The translations under genes were made by a program, and so were the position numbers. The notes below the pieces were generated by a model. The model saw only the letters and a program-made list of their open reading frames with translations, did not search any database and was not told the DNA's origin. A DNA stretch of 64,000 bases from Mansonella perstans (Eukaryota > Nematoda > Chromadorea > Rhabditida > Onchocercidae): assembly GCA_037074765.1 (NCBI GenBank), contig JBAMDO010000222.1, positions 1 through 64,000 of the forward strand, given 5' to 3'. How positions within the stretch are numbered: position 1 is the stretch's first letter; each line of letters begins with the position of its first letter. Positions 1-11,770 of the stretch are shown here, piece by piece.

Positions 1-57
1 GCGGGGTTTGTTGTACAGCTGAATTTGAATGAAAGTTTTCACATAACTCAAATGTAG

Positions 58-2072
58 AAATATTTTCCCATATTAATGGTCAATTTTTCAGTAATTGGAC
101 TAATTCTAAGGTAATGACAAAACTTTAGAAATTCGATATAACATCGATTATTCAGCAATATTTCATGCTGGCAATAATAAATTTCATTACTGCATAATCA
201 TATTTGTCTGTTGCTGGCTATTCATATATTTATTCAATTAAAAAAAAAAATTTTCAATTATGGTTATTGTATGGTCTTTGTGTGTCTGACAAAGCGAGTA
301 AAATTTTAAGAGAGAAAAATGAACCTTCCACGAAAAAGCAAATTGTTTGTGGTTAAACTCGATCCCAGCAGCAAAATACACAAATAGTGCGCCCAAATAA
401 ATGCAGAAATAAAGAATGAATCCCAGCATTGTGCTAATGTTCGAAGTGAGTTATATTTTCTGTGATCTGATAACGTTGTGACAGGTTGACGTGAATTTTG
501 TTAAGACGAAATTTCTGAATAAATTATCAGTTACATGATAACTTGTGACAGGTTGACGTGATAGTGAAAGTAAAAGAATCTCGTTTCCAGTTTAGTTTAA
601 ATTTTAGTTTCAAAAATGTACGACGCATGCATAAGATAGCATAATTGGGATTAACAACATTAAATTAATCAGTTGATTGATCACTTAATCAATTAATTGA
701 TCTGTAATGCATGTATTTATAAGTGAAAATTGCCTTATTGATAAAAATCAAAATTGGAATGCTCAAAGAAGAGATGATTTCAATAATTGCGTGAAATCGA
801 AGAGAATAGCAGATTTCAGTATATTCCCTTATTCGCTGTAGAGCAGTAAATCATTTTCTTTGAACTGAATAATGAAAATTGCTAGCAAGAAACGCGAAAC
901 TTCCAAAACCAATAGCTAGCTAAAATGACAAAATTACAAAACATCTTCAAATTTTGTTGGTATTTGAGGCTAACCTAGGACTGGCTGTGTGGTAATATAA
1001 AAGTTTTTATTATTCTTTCCAAGTTTATGTTGTTTTAAAAATGGTTCAAGGAACTAGCTAGAAGCTTTTTTCATCATTTCAATAATATAAACGGAATTAA
1101 AGCTCAGATTGTGTAATATCTGCAAATTATTAATGAGTTAAAAATATTTCGAAATTGTTTAGGGCAAAATTAAATTCTTCATACATACTTGCATTATAAT
1201 AAGCATAACAGCGATGCTTTGCCAAATTTTCGTATTTTGCTGCAAAGTATGTAGCGATAGTTCGCTCCACAACTATTGCAGGTAACGATGCCGCATTTAA
1301 GAATAGTGTCAAAGTAATCGGTGTTCGCATCATAAAACATTCCCATGGAAATTTCATATATCCACAATTATCAGCATAAGTTTCCGTATCCTATCAACAC
1401 ATACGTATGGGCAATATTCTAAAATGAAATAATAAATAGATGCCAAGGGACAATTGGCATTGTTTTTGAAGTATTTTAACTTTTTTCTATCGTAAAATGA
1501 CTAGAAAAAAAATTTCAAAATGAAGTTTTGTATTCCACAGTATCACTGAAATTAAGATGTTAAGAAAGTTATAAGGGAGATTTCGGGAATTCTGATTGTG
1601 ATAATGAGCGATAATGATAATCAAATTAATTCCTCTCCTATTCTATTTCATTTTAATGCAACTTCCAAGTTTCTCTTTCACTCTTACAACGCCTATAGAA
1701 ATTCCTCCAAATTTTTGTACATTTGTTTATCTTTCACAACATACAAATGATTAACTGATTGAACCACCTGAATGATCTGATAGAATTTATGAATATTATA
1801 TTGTTATTTTACTATTCATGGAAAATTTTTTCATTTTTGAAATATTTAAACAATAACCTTGCAGCACAATGAGAAACCAGCCATAGTTGATGTACGATAA
1901 GCAAATTCGAGTATTTTGATGTAACAAATACGATTTGTTGTTTTTAACATTACCATATTTCAAGAGCAATTGCTGTAGCTGATAAAACAGTTTCAGTAAG
2001 AAGAATAGAATTAAATACTGTGCTGTGAGCCAACTCACTTGCTTCCGTACATGGATCAACACCATAATATAC
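58..2072 (-). pseudogene. Srab/Sra-like chemoreceptor, probably decayed
   Basis: Four blocks on the minus strand read in the order of a nematode seven-helix chemoreceptor. Block 1858-2072 gives an N-terminus with DPCTEASELAHSTVF and, after TM1, a TM2-like SNLLIVHQLWLVSHC. Block 1189-1390 gives Cys-containing loop residues, TM3 and the family hallmark VVERTIATYFAAKYEN. Block about 240-433 gives TM4 (TMLGFILYFCIYLGALFVYF). Block about 60-191 resembles the start of TM5 (LLNNRCYIEFLKFCHYL). The rest would lie beyond position 1. In the first block, TAA stops at 1950-1952 and 1944-1946 interrupt otherwise continuous receptor sequence, and splice phases between the blocks do not agree. I therefore call it a pseudogene. 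The family is inferred from the motif pattern (Pfam-type Srab/Sra receptors); the exact subfamily is unsure. The alternative is an intact gene with an unusual exon structure or a sequencing error. Confidence 0.5.
472..565. repeat. Direct repeat pair (TGTGACAGGTTGACGTGA)
   Basis: The 18-mer TGTGACAGGTTGACGTGA occurs twice about 68 bases apart, each time preceded by a GATAAC-like string. It lies in an intron-like stretch of the chemoreceptor remnant. Confidence 0.8.
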
Positions 2073-5000
2073 CTGAAGCTCACTGGTTTCAGTAATTTAC
2101 AGTCAATAATACTGATAAATAAAAGTAAAAAGATCAATAATAAACAAAATTGCAAGAAGTTTAAAATAATATTTCAAGTTTTACCTTACAGTAATCTCAA
2201 TTAGCCTTTCAATGCGATGAAAAATAACTAATAACCTTGCAATACAATATAAAAAATGTACGTCTACGTACTATTATGATTTTAAACAGTATATATTTAG
2301 CTCAGGATATTCAACAATCAATTTTTTTTTGCTCGGCCTGTGAGCAAACATGCTGATTAAGTCGATTTCTGCTTGATTTCTCGCTCCTAGAAAATCATTA
2401 ATTATTACATCAAAAATCTAACACTGATTAACAAATAAACACAAAAATCATCTTCCTATTAATTAACGATTTATTTGATATGCATCATATAATGCATGGA
2501 TATACAAGATTAAGATTACTGCATGATAAAACATGAAATATTTGTTAACTAATGCTAGATTTTTTGATGTGCTAGTTAATTAGCATACAAAAATTGAAAT
2601 CTTTGATATATGTTCATCAGTCCATGATCTCATGAAACAAGGAATCAAGCGGAAACGGGCTTTATTAGTATGTTTAGTTACAGGATGAGCAAAAAAAAAA
2701 AAAAAACTTGCCTCCAGGAAAATCATGGGCTGATGGACTGATGTTACTTAAAGATATATTGAATATCCTGAACAAATATATGCTGCACAAAAAATATTGG
2801 ACTATATTTGCATTCAATGATATCATTCACTATAATCCTAGTGACATTTTTAAATTAACTTTGTTCGACTTGCTGTATTTTAGGACAATCGTTATGAAAA
2901 TCCGAAGAATATTCAAATTCACTTAAATATTTCATGCATGAATTTTAATTGCAGTTGCCAAACGTTCTAAAAATAAAAACATAAATTATAGATGTTTTAG
3001 AAAAAAAATAGCGCGAATCGAGTTGTCAAATGAGCTGGAATATCAACCTGTCAGTTTTCCATTTTTTTCATTATTCTCAATTTTTGCATTATTTTTCATA
3101 CTCACGCATTATGTATAATAAATAGAAGATGAATTTTAATTTTTTTTTAAATTTTTTTCACTTTATAACTTATTTTCATCTTTCCTACTCTATTTTTTGT
3201 CATCCATCTGCAGCTGAATCACATTACGTGAAAAAAACTGAAGTGAATAATTTCATTTTTAAGCAATTTTATCCTGTTGAGAGAGATACAAAATTTTTGT
3301 AATTCAAGTGTCAAATCTCGACGCTAATAACAAAATGAAAGTTTAGTTTAATCTACATTAATTTACACTAACTTACTAATTTACAATTTCATTCACAATT
3401 AATTTCACAATATACTTGTTTGTGAACATGAATCCATCTTTATGATGCCTAGGGATTATTTAGAAATTTATAATCAAGAAATATATAAGTGCTTATATAA
3501 AAGAAATGATTAAGGACTTATTTTACAAATAGCTTAAAGAAAAGCGCTATTAGCTGAAGCTTGATTTGAGAAGATTTCAGGAATGACGTGGGATCAATAG
3601 ATTTTCTGATAATTAGCCAGTACATGTCATATATTAAAAAACTGCCGAGCGATCAAATTATATGTTATACATTACACATTAGCTAATAGCGTACGAATAA
3701 TGTCATTGAAGTGTAGCATATGATAGTACTAATGAATGCTTTTAAAGAGCAACTTATGAAATTTGAAAGAAAGGGAAATGTGAAACGGATACGATTTGGT
3801 GAATGGAACATTTGCAAAACTGATCGTAAAGATTGATTCGGCATATCCTAACCTTCACACCTGTTAAGTAATATTTTTAATAAATAGCAAGAAATTTTTT
3901 AAAAACTAAAAAAAACCCAGTTTTTTAATTCATTTTTAGTTTGTTCCGTACGATCTGTCCGAAGAAGAAACCGGAAGGCTTAAAAAATAGATATAGAAAC
4001 GTTAAGAGGATTTTGTCCTAGAGAAAACATCAGCTGACTTTTTCTTATGATTTTATAATATTGAAAAATTGTTCTCCTCAAAAACCATCATGAAAAACTC
4101 GCGAAATCCCGAAGATAATAATCAACATGATATGATATTTTCATCCTGCTAACTTGAAAAAAAGTTTTTCCATTTTAATGTGGAAAATTTCTTTCTTAAT
4201 TGAATTAATATTTTGAGAAAAAAAATTTCGTTCCTTTATTTAGAATTTTTGATGATAGTTCTTTCATTTTTAAGTCAGTTTGAAAGATAAATGAAATTTA
4301 TTTAATAGATAAATCAAATGCAATAAGCAAATAAGTTATGTGCGAATCCACAGAGTGATAGATTACCTCTTAAAATCTGTAAAAAATTTATAAAAGATTT
4401 TCAGATGTGTGTGTTGTCGGAAAATTTTCGGTTACAATGCAACTTCTAGTATCAATTGTTTCAAACTAAAATGCTTATGAAACAAATGATTTGATAAATT
4501 CTTTGTCCAAATTATGCACCGTCGGCATGCTGTAAGGAATCTCTCGCTTATAACAAAGTCACTTTTTGTCATTTTTGTTCTTAAACACTCTATGTACGAT
4601 TATCAAGAAAAGTTAAAACAGTTATCTTCTGGTTGATGTCCAAAGGTCATGTGAAAATGGTTTAAGCCAAACGCACTTATCTCGCAATAAACAGTGGCTT
4701 ACCCAAAAGCTTTATCTTTTATCATCAATCCTTTTACATTATCATTTGACAGTTTCTTTTTGCTCTTTACTTTGCCCTTTTATTCCATCATCAAGCGGTT
4801 CCGATTAATTCTCCTGTGTGTTTCGCTCATTTTTGAGTTATTTTATATTAGACTGTGTCTTGTATTAGTGCTTGCGCAATAAAATTTAATTATGCAAGCA
4901 AAGTTGAGTCAGAGAAATGCATCAATACAAAGTGCACCATCGAAAGTGAATAAGATATAGAAGGTTTGTGCCCTCACACACAGTTCAATTACAAGACTTC

Positions 5001-5642
5001 ATCCGCAAGAGATATTTCATAGCAGAAGTGGAAATATAACCAGCGTTCAGGAAATGATGGAAGACAAGAAAATTGAAATAAACGTAAATCAATTTGGTCG
5101 TGCCTTTCTGGAAACCATGATCTATTTTCTGGAGATTTAACGGTAAAAGGCAAGCCCTCATTAACGGCATCCACATTAACAACATAATTTTGCATGAGGT
5201 AAGCTCGACAGAAATAAACAATTATTAATAGTAATTAACTTATTAGAAGGCTGAAAACCAAAATAATTATTACTCAGTAACATTAATTATTAACTTATTC
5301 CCTATATTACGAGCAGATAGAAAGCAACATTAATCTTTCAAACCTGAAAAAACGAAAACAAACATGTCAAAGGAGTCAGGAAACATTAGAACTGAATGAA
5401 TTTTCAATGCATGATTTTAGCACAGAGAAAAAAGAAATATCCCAACATCAGTTACTCCGTATTATCGAGAATTAAATTCGTATCATTTCAATTTCCATTA
5501 AATACCATATCATTATAGCAGTGCTACGATCATTCGAGGATTATAAACAATTTTAGAGATTGTTTACGAAATAAAAACATTCATAATCAATAATTTAACA
5601 ACAAAGAAAAAAGATTTTTTTTTCTGCAGCATAAATAAGTGA
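2073..5642. other. Intergenic region, no firm gene
   Basis: AT-rich sequence between the receptor remnant and the SLC6 stop codon. Only short open frames are present, without convincing splice sites or family motifs. The one exception is the minus-strand frame at about 4989-5225, listed separately. Confidence 0.5.
4989..5225 (-). CDS. Orphan minus-strand ORF, possible terminal exon
   Basis: An open frame of roughly 80 codons ending in TAA. Its composition is less AT-driven than its surroundings and includes NEGLPFTVKSPENRSWFPER and SLADEVL before the stop. No family was recognised and no clear upstream acceptor was found. It lies about 420 bases downstream of the SLC6 stop on the same strand. 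It could be a final exon, a relic or chance. Confidence 0.2.
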   Translation of the reverse strand: MIVYFCRAYLMQNYVVNVDAVNEGLPFTVKSPENRSWFPERHDQIDLRLFQFSCLPSFPERWLYFHFCYEISLADEVL

Positions 5643-8600
5643 TTAAATGATCGCACGTGAGGCTCTTTCGTCGTATACTGCCTGTTGTCGATTGGTGCCT
5701 AATTCTGGTGTCCAACGGTGATCAGCAACAAATAAGGATCTTATTGTTTTTCCCGTTCGATAAGATTTCAAAATATGAATCATCGTGCTGATAATGACAA
5801 CAGTAAACGGAATGAGTGTTATCGTGGTTAAAATAATAATGTCACTGAAAATGAGGCAAATAACAAAAGTATTAAAATAAAATTTAAATTTGTTCTTACT
5901 TTCCATTCTCAGAAGGAGATCAAAAGTATTGGGAAAGTCAGAATCACGTCTGCTTCACGTCTTCACTTTTATCATACATGAAAATAGTAAAATTTATCCT
6001 TGCTTTTGCTTCAATTGTTTTTCTTAAATTGCTATAAAAGAATGAAAATTTATATCGTGAACATTACAGTTGTACTAAATGCAGCATTTAAAACTATAAA
6101 ATTTCAAATTGGAAATTTGACAATTTGATTTTTTTCTTCATGGGAGCAGAGAAACTTGCTACATTGAAGAAGCTTGATACTGAATTCATCACCTACCAAT
6201 ATAATCTGCCACTGATGATAATGAATAGAGCAATTCCTCCCGATAGCTGAAACAATATCAATGAAATAAATAGAAACCTAAGCTTATTTCATGAAATAAA
6301 AAGTATCACGTTTTCATTCTTATCATAATCTTTTATAAAATTGGTAAATAAGTAAGATTGGTCAAAAATCAAGAAAATAATGAAATCTTACAATGCAAAG
6401 CGTTGGTGTAATAATATACCAACAAGCGGTCCAATAATAGTTTACTGGATATCCCAAATATCTTTAAGTGTTTTTTTCTTTAGAATATTGATTGATTAAT
6501 CAAATAAATATGTCATATCTATTAAAATTATTTACTTCCAAAGCTTGCTCGGTGGCTTGCCAAGCATTGTATGCAAATTGACAATTAATCGTTTAAGATG
6601 ATAAATATGAATGCATATTAATAACTCAAGGAATGCAAGCATTAAGAGGAGAGGCGCAATGTAAAAATAGCGCACTCTTATATCGCCAGAAGCCTAAAAA
6701 GAAATTAGGCTGGTTTTAAAGTTATACATTTTAATCGAATGATGAACAAGATTGATAATTATTTCATTAGCTCCAATCCAACGACCCAACAGATAGGAAC
6801 TTTATTAGAAGAATAATAAACGGCTGGTTATGGTTAATGAAAGTATTGCTTATGATAAATTTACTATTACGATGATAAATTATTGAATAATTGTGAAAAG
6901 AAAAAGAATAAAATTTAATGACGAAGTTGAACAATTTAATTGTAAAGTAGGATTCCAGTTTGAGCATTAAAAATTTCAGCAAGCCATTATTGAAAAGGAA
7001 AAAATTTTCAAGCTTACAAGTCGAGCATAAATAAAAGTGCACAAATGCATGATTAAGAAATACATGCTAATGATGATATTTCGGGATGTTGCTTGATGAA
7101 TAAATTTAGTCCGTACAACAGCTCGATATACACTCATGATGATCATTTCAACTGTCATTATCTGCAACACTATTTCTCAGCACTTATCATTTTTCATAAT
7201 CATAATCATGATATTTCATTGCTTTTAGTCTCATTTACACGAATTTAAAGTTATAGATAGATGCAATAAACTATGAAATCTTTCGTCAACTTGTTAATGT
7301 ATATTTCCCAAGGAACATCTGACAATAGTTTCTTACTGTACATTTGAAATATATATTTCTAATTTTTTTTTTTTTAAACAAGTTTTCGAAATTAAATAAT
7401 TAAAAGTCTCACACCTGTGTACCAATTGTGGTTAGAAAGAGAGAGAAGAATGTAAGAGAAACTAGGATTGCACCAAATGAAGTTTTAGCAAAAAACAGCG
7501 ATAGCACGATGAAATATACATTTTCGCCATGTTTCCAAAGCATTGATACTAAATGTTTGAAATGGCTTAGCACAAACAACAAACATTTAGGAAATGTATT
7601 TAATTGAATACTTTACCGTAAAATGCTGCAATGAATTTAAAATTGGTCTAATCTTGCTCTGAGATTTAATTATTTCTATTTTGAATTAATAATGATTATT
7701 AAAATCATTTTAATTTAATACTTTTTATCCAAAGTAATTGCTATGCTTAAGATGAAAATATTTATTGCAAATTGTTCGCTTTTATGAATCATTTTTCAGA
7801 TCAGATTACATTTGACAATTTTTGATCCAATTTTTATTGAGAATGAATGAATGAAATTAAGTTTCTTTTCTTCAAAATCTATTTTTAGCTCAGACAAGTA
7901 ATTATCGTTACTTAAACTAAAAAATATTTTACTTACAGCCTTTCCCAATACTCATCGGAAACATTAATTTGACAGCAGCACCACTTACAGAAAATATGAA
8001 AAAACAACCAAATAAATTAATTATCATTCCATAAATAATTACCATGAATGTATCGCTATAATAATATCTGGTAATCAACTTTAAACTGTTTTAATAATGA
8101 TAGTACGATCATGGTTGTTTACTTCAAGATTAAAACTTAATTTTGATAATTGAATTTTTGCAATCGTTTTATGACTTGGATTGATGAAAAATTGTACCGC
8201 ATAAAGTTATTACGGAAATCCTTCATTGCTGCTATTGTTATATAAGTACCATCCAGTAAGTTTGTTGCTATTAAAGCCTTAAATTAGAAACTTTATTCTT
8301 CCTTTTTTTCAAATTTTTTAAATACTGTGTAGTAAATAGATCTTAACAAATCATCCTTAAATATAGTAACAAATAGCAATCATAACAGCAATATTAAGAA
8401 TAACAATCATCCTAATAAATTGTAATTACAATAATATTAATCATCTTTTATGTTGCGAAATTGAAGTTGATATTTATTTCCAATTATTATTATATCCAAA
8501 AATAAACATTGTTGATTTCTAGGATGTCTGTTAGAACTGTGAAATCCTAACAATTAGTAATGATTCTAATAAGATGAGATTAACTTATTTAATTTCGTTT

Positions 8601-11600
8601 TAAAAAAATCAAGACAAAAATTTACCAGATTATTAAAATAATTTATTAATTTTTAAATTTTTTTTATAATGAAAAATAGAAATAGGATTTCATTTCAAAT
8701 GAATTTTTTCTTCTAAAAAAAAGGTAAAATCTTGTGAAAACACCAATTATTCAATTACATTTTACGATTTCCAATTTCTCAGAAAATCAAAGAAGTGAAA
8801 CCTGGAGTACAGCAGTGCCCCAAACTTTGAAATCAAGGAATTTCTGCAAATCGGGCGAAAAGCCTTCTGCTATCGAAGCAAGCGTAGTTTCGAAGCCAAC
8901 TTTTTCAGTTACATAAATAATGCAAATTAACATGCAAAGTTGCGGAAATATTACCACAAATCGAGCTATCTGCAACAGGATCAAAGGTTGCAATGCGTTT
9001 TCAAGCTCATTTGCTCTTAAATAACTTTATGGTTATTTTAGCACTTCGAAAAAATATTTTGAGTGGAAATACTTTTCCTTAATCAGATCTCTTCATTCTT
9101 TTTTAACTGCTTTTCTTCTGAGCATTTCCTTTAACTAAAATACTGAATGGATCATTGTAAAATCAAATAAATTTAAAAATTTAAATCTAATTAAAGTTAG
9201 TTTTTCTTCAATCCAATTAATTTGCAAACAGTATTTAATTAACCTTAGAATAAAAACGTATTCCAAGAATTGCAATTGTAGCAATAATTGCATGCTCAAT
9301 ACTAGCAGAAGCAATAAAAAATTCACTTATTTTTCCAGGTTTATTAATCTTCTCCATCCTAATTATTAAAAAGTGTAGATTTAACTTTTAATTAAAATGC
9401 CATTAGTAATGAAATGAAAAAAGAATGGATCGTTTGATTGTATTGTATTTCAATTTGTTTAAATAGTTAAATGTATGAAAAATGTTTATAATTTATGAAA
9501 CCAATAAATGTTTGGTGGAAATTCTCGAAGTGCTTCAGAAGTTGACGTTGCAACGATTACAGCTTGCTCCCATGTATAATTGAGATTTTTCATTTGATCA
9601 CTTCGAAAATTGTAGCACTTTGAGTAATATTGACGATCACCAATTGCTTCATTGCATTCTACATATGGATCGTAGCAATAAGCTGAAAAATTTAGTGCAA
9701 TAAATTGAAATTGTCACTGAATTAGGATGACTGTTCAATTTGTTCAATTGTGAATTCATTAGTGTCATTTTAAAATTAGATTTGCTTTTTTTCTTGAAAA
9801 TTAATTTCAATACTATTAACGATTTTTTTGTGATTTTTAGATTTAGTTTTAAAAAAGAGGTTTAATTTAAAAAGATGCTAGCAATTAATTCATCAGGAAC
9901 AAAATTAATAATATAATTAATTAACAGATTAAAAATAAAAGCAAACAGAAACCTGAGTCTTTTTGAGATTTTTTGTTTTATGAAAAATTTGAAAAAAAAA
10001 AAGTTACAATGACTTTCATAGACACATTCCAGCAGTGTAGTTTGTGACAGGGTACTAAATGCGGCGGTTATGCTTTTAAGTGTGTAAAATACGCCGAACA
10101 CTGAATATGATAATATAATACTTTTGTAAACAGCTACTAATAACATTGCAATACCGATCCCTGAAATATAAAAGATTGCAGGAGACGGAGGGATGATGGA
10201 CGTGAATGTTTGCTCATTCCACGACAAATATCAAATGGTTTGTAAAATTCCGATAATCTTACTGATCATACTAATATGTCAACAAATTCTGATTATATAT
10301 GAATTACATTTAATTAATCATATTGTTTGTGTTTCAAATTTAAATAAAATAATAATATGCTAAAGTCTTCAGATTTTCATTTTAAAATTATCAGCGAATT
10401 CTACAAAATTTAATCTTTTCAATCTAAAAATTAAAATGTGGATGCCATTTTGCTAAATAATATTTCAAATACCTTCAAAAGCAGGGCAGAGGTGACGGAA
10501 AACCTCTATTGATGGCAGTGAAGTGTACTGGCCTATGGCATTCTCCAAATAAATAATTGGCATTGTGATAAAAATAAGGCATAGCAAATATGGGATAAAA
10601 AATAAAACTGGAATATATAAGTTAAATTAAAAGTTCAGATATATAATTTGAAATGAGGATAAAGTAAAAGCTGAAATATGTAGTGCGAAATGTAAAGCAT
10701 GTAAATTTAAATGAGCAATATTTGCATATTGTTCATTTTTATTGTTATCCAGGAAAGAAAAATTTTTTGATTGACAAATTTTAACAAGTCTTTAATCAAA
10801 TTTATAGAAGTGAAAAGAGGATAATGAATTACCTCCACCACTTTCTGAGCAAATGATCGGAAATCGCAGCAAATTGCCAACAGTGACAAGGAGAGATAAG
10901 GTGACAAATATATGATCAGTACTATTAGCAAAATGAATTATCGTTTGGGTAAATTGCTGTCGTATTCGTTGCACCTATTTAATAACTATTTTTTATTTTT
11001 CCATATTTTCAGCAAATAAATATTATACGAAATAAAATTTCAATTAGAAAATAGATTGATTATTTACAAAAATATAACTTTTTATCAAATATTTGTCTTA
11101 TATTGTAATTTTATTATTATTATTCATATTATTATTAACATATGTTGAAATTTTAATAATTATTATTCAGTTCTTCAATAATCCACAAAAATAAGTTGGA
11201 ATCAAGAATAAAACATGTTTAAATGATTTTCTTAAATAAGAACTAAAAAATGAATGAATAGTAAATCAGAATCTGATTACACCGTAGTCAGCGAATCCGG
11301 CAAACTTTTGCACTTCTGTTTCTTCAATTCTGGAGATATTTTCAAATCGTTCTGATATGCTTTTTCCTGTAATAAGTTCTATCATCGTTGAAACAAATGC
11401 ATATATCTCGTGGGAAACTTGCACAAAATCGAAGTCAGTAAAAATCACTAACTTTGATTAAAATGCAAATGGAGCTAGTGAAACGAGAAAAGTGCCGAAT
11501 TAAAAATTCTAAGTTATTTCTAACAAGTTTATAAATATCTAACCATGTCATTTGATATCAGACGTGTCATATTAATTATTCAAGTCTGGTTTCATAAATA

Positions 11601-11770
11601 GGATACTCAAAATAAATACTGAAATAATGATTAAAATAATGAAAGTATTCCTTTTCTTTACCTTTTGCTGATAAATTTCTGTCAGTTTCCGTTTTTCTTC
11701 GAGATGGGATTTGTGGCTTTTCAACGCTTCTCACATTACTTTTATTCTTGGCTGGCTTTTTACTTGGCAT
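5643..11770 (-). CDS. SLC6-family Na+/Cl- dependent transporter
   Basis: A plasma-membrane neurotransmitter or amino-acid symporter family member; substrate unknown. Sixteen exons chain with consistent phases to 685 aa: 11662-11770, 11281-11366, 10833-10974, 10473-10607, 10008-10160, 9502-9682, 9244-9358, 8802-8969, 8198-8277, 7937-8067, 7415-7548, 7018-7161, 6536-6693, 6392-6461, 6197-6246, 5643-5844. The Lys-rich cytosolic N-terminus (1-85) leads into TM1 with VTVGNLLRFP (about 95-104). TM2 carries IPYLLCLIFITMPIIYLENAIGQY. The big extracellular loop (about 205-268) has four or more Cys and an NYT glycosylation site. Later landmarks are KVWGTAVLQ, a TM7 segment ending in TTIGTQ followed by MTVE, and HLKRLIVNLHTMLGKPPS before TM11. 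Length and helix order fit the family. Odd points: the usual TM1 Trp in GNxWRFP is Leu, the Asp/Gly position is Thr, and the TM6 GPGLAF-type stretch is not seen. It resembles the divergent nematode snf transporters; no orthologue is claimed. Confidence 0.92.

Noticed and set aside
6767..6816. Extra small SLC6 exon between 7018 and 6693
   Set aside because: The flanking exons already join in phase 0 and align through the TM9/TM10 region without a gap; the extra piece lacks a GT donor.
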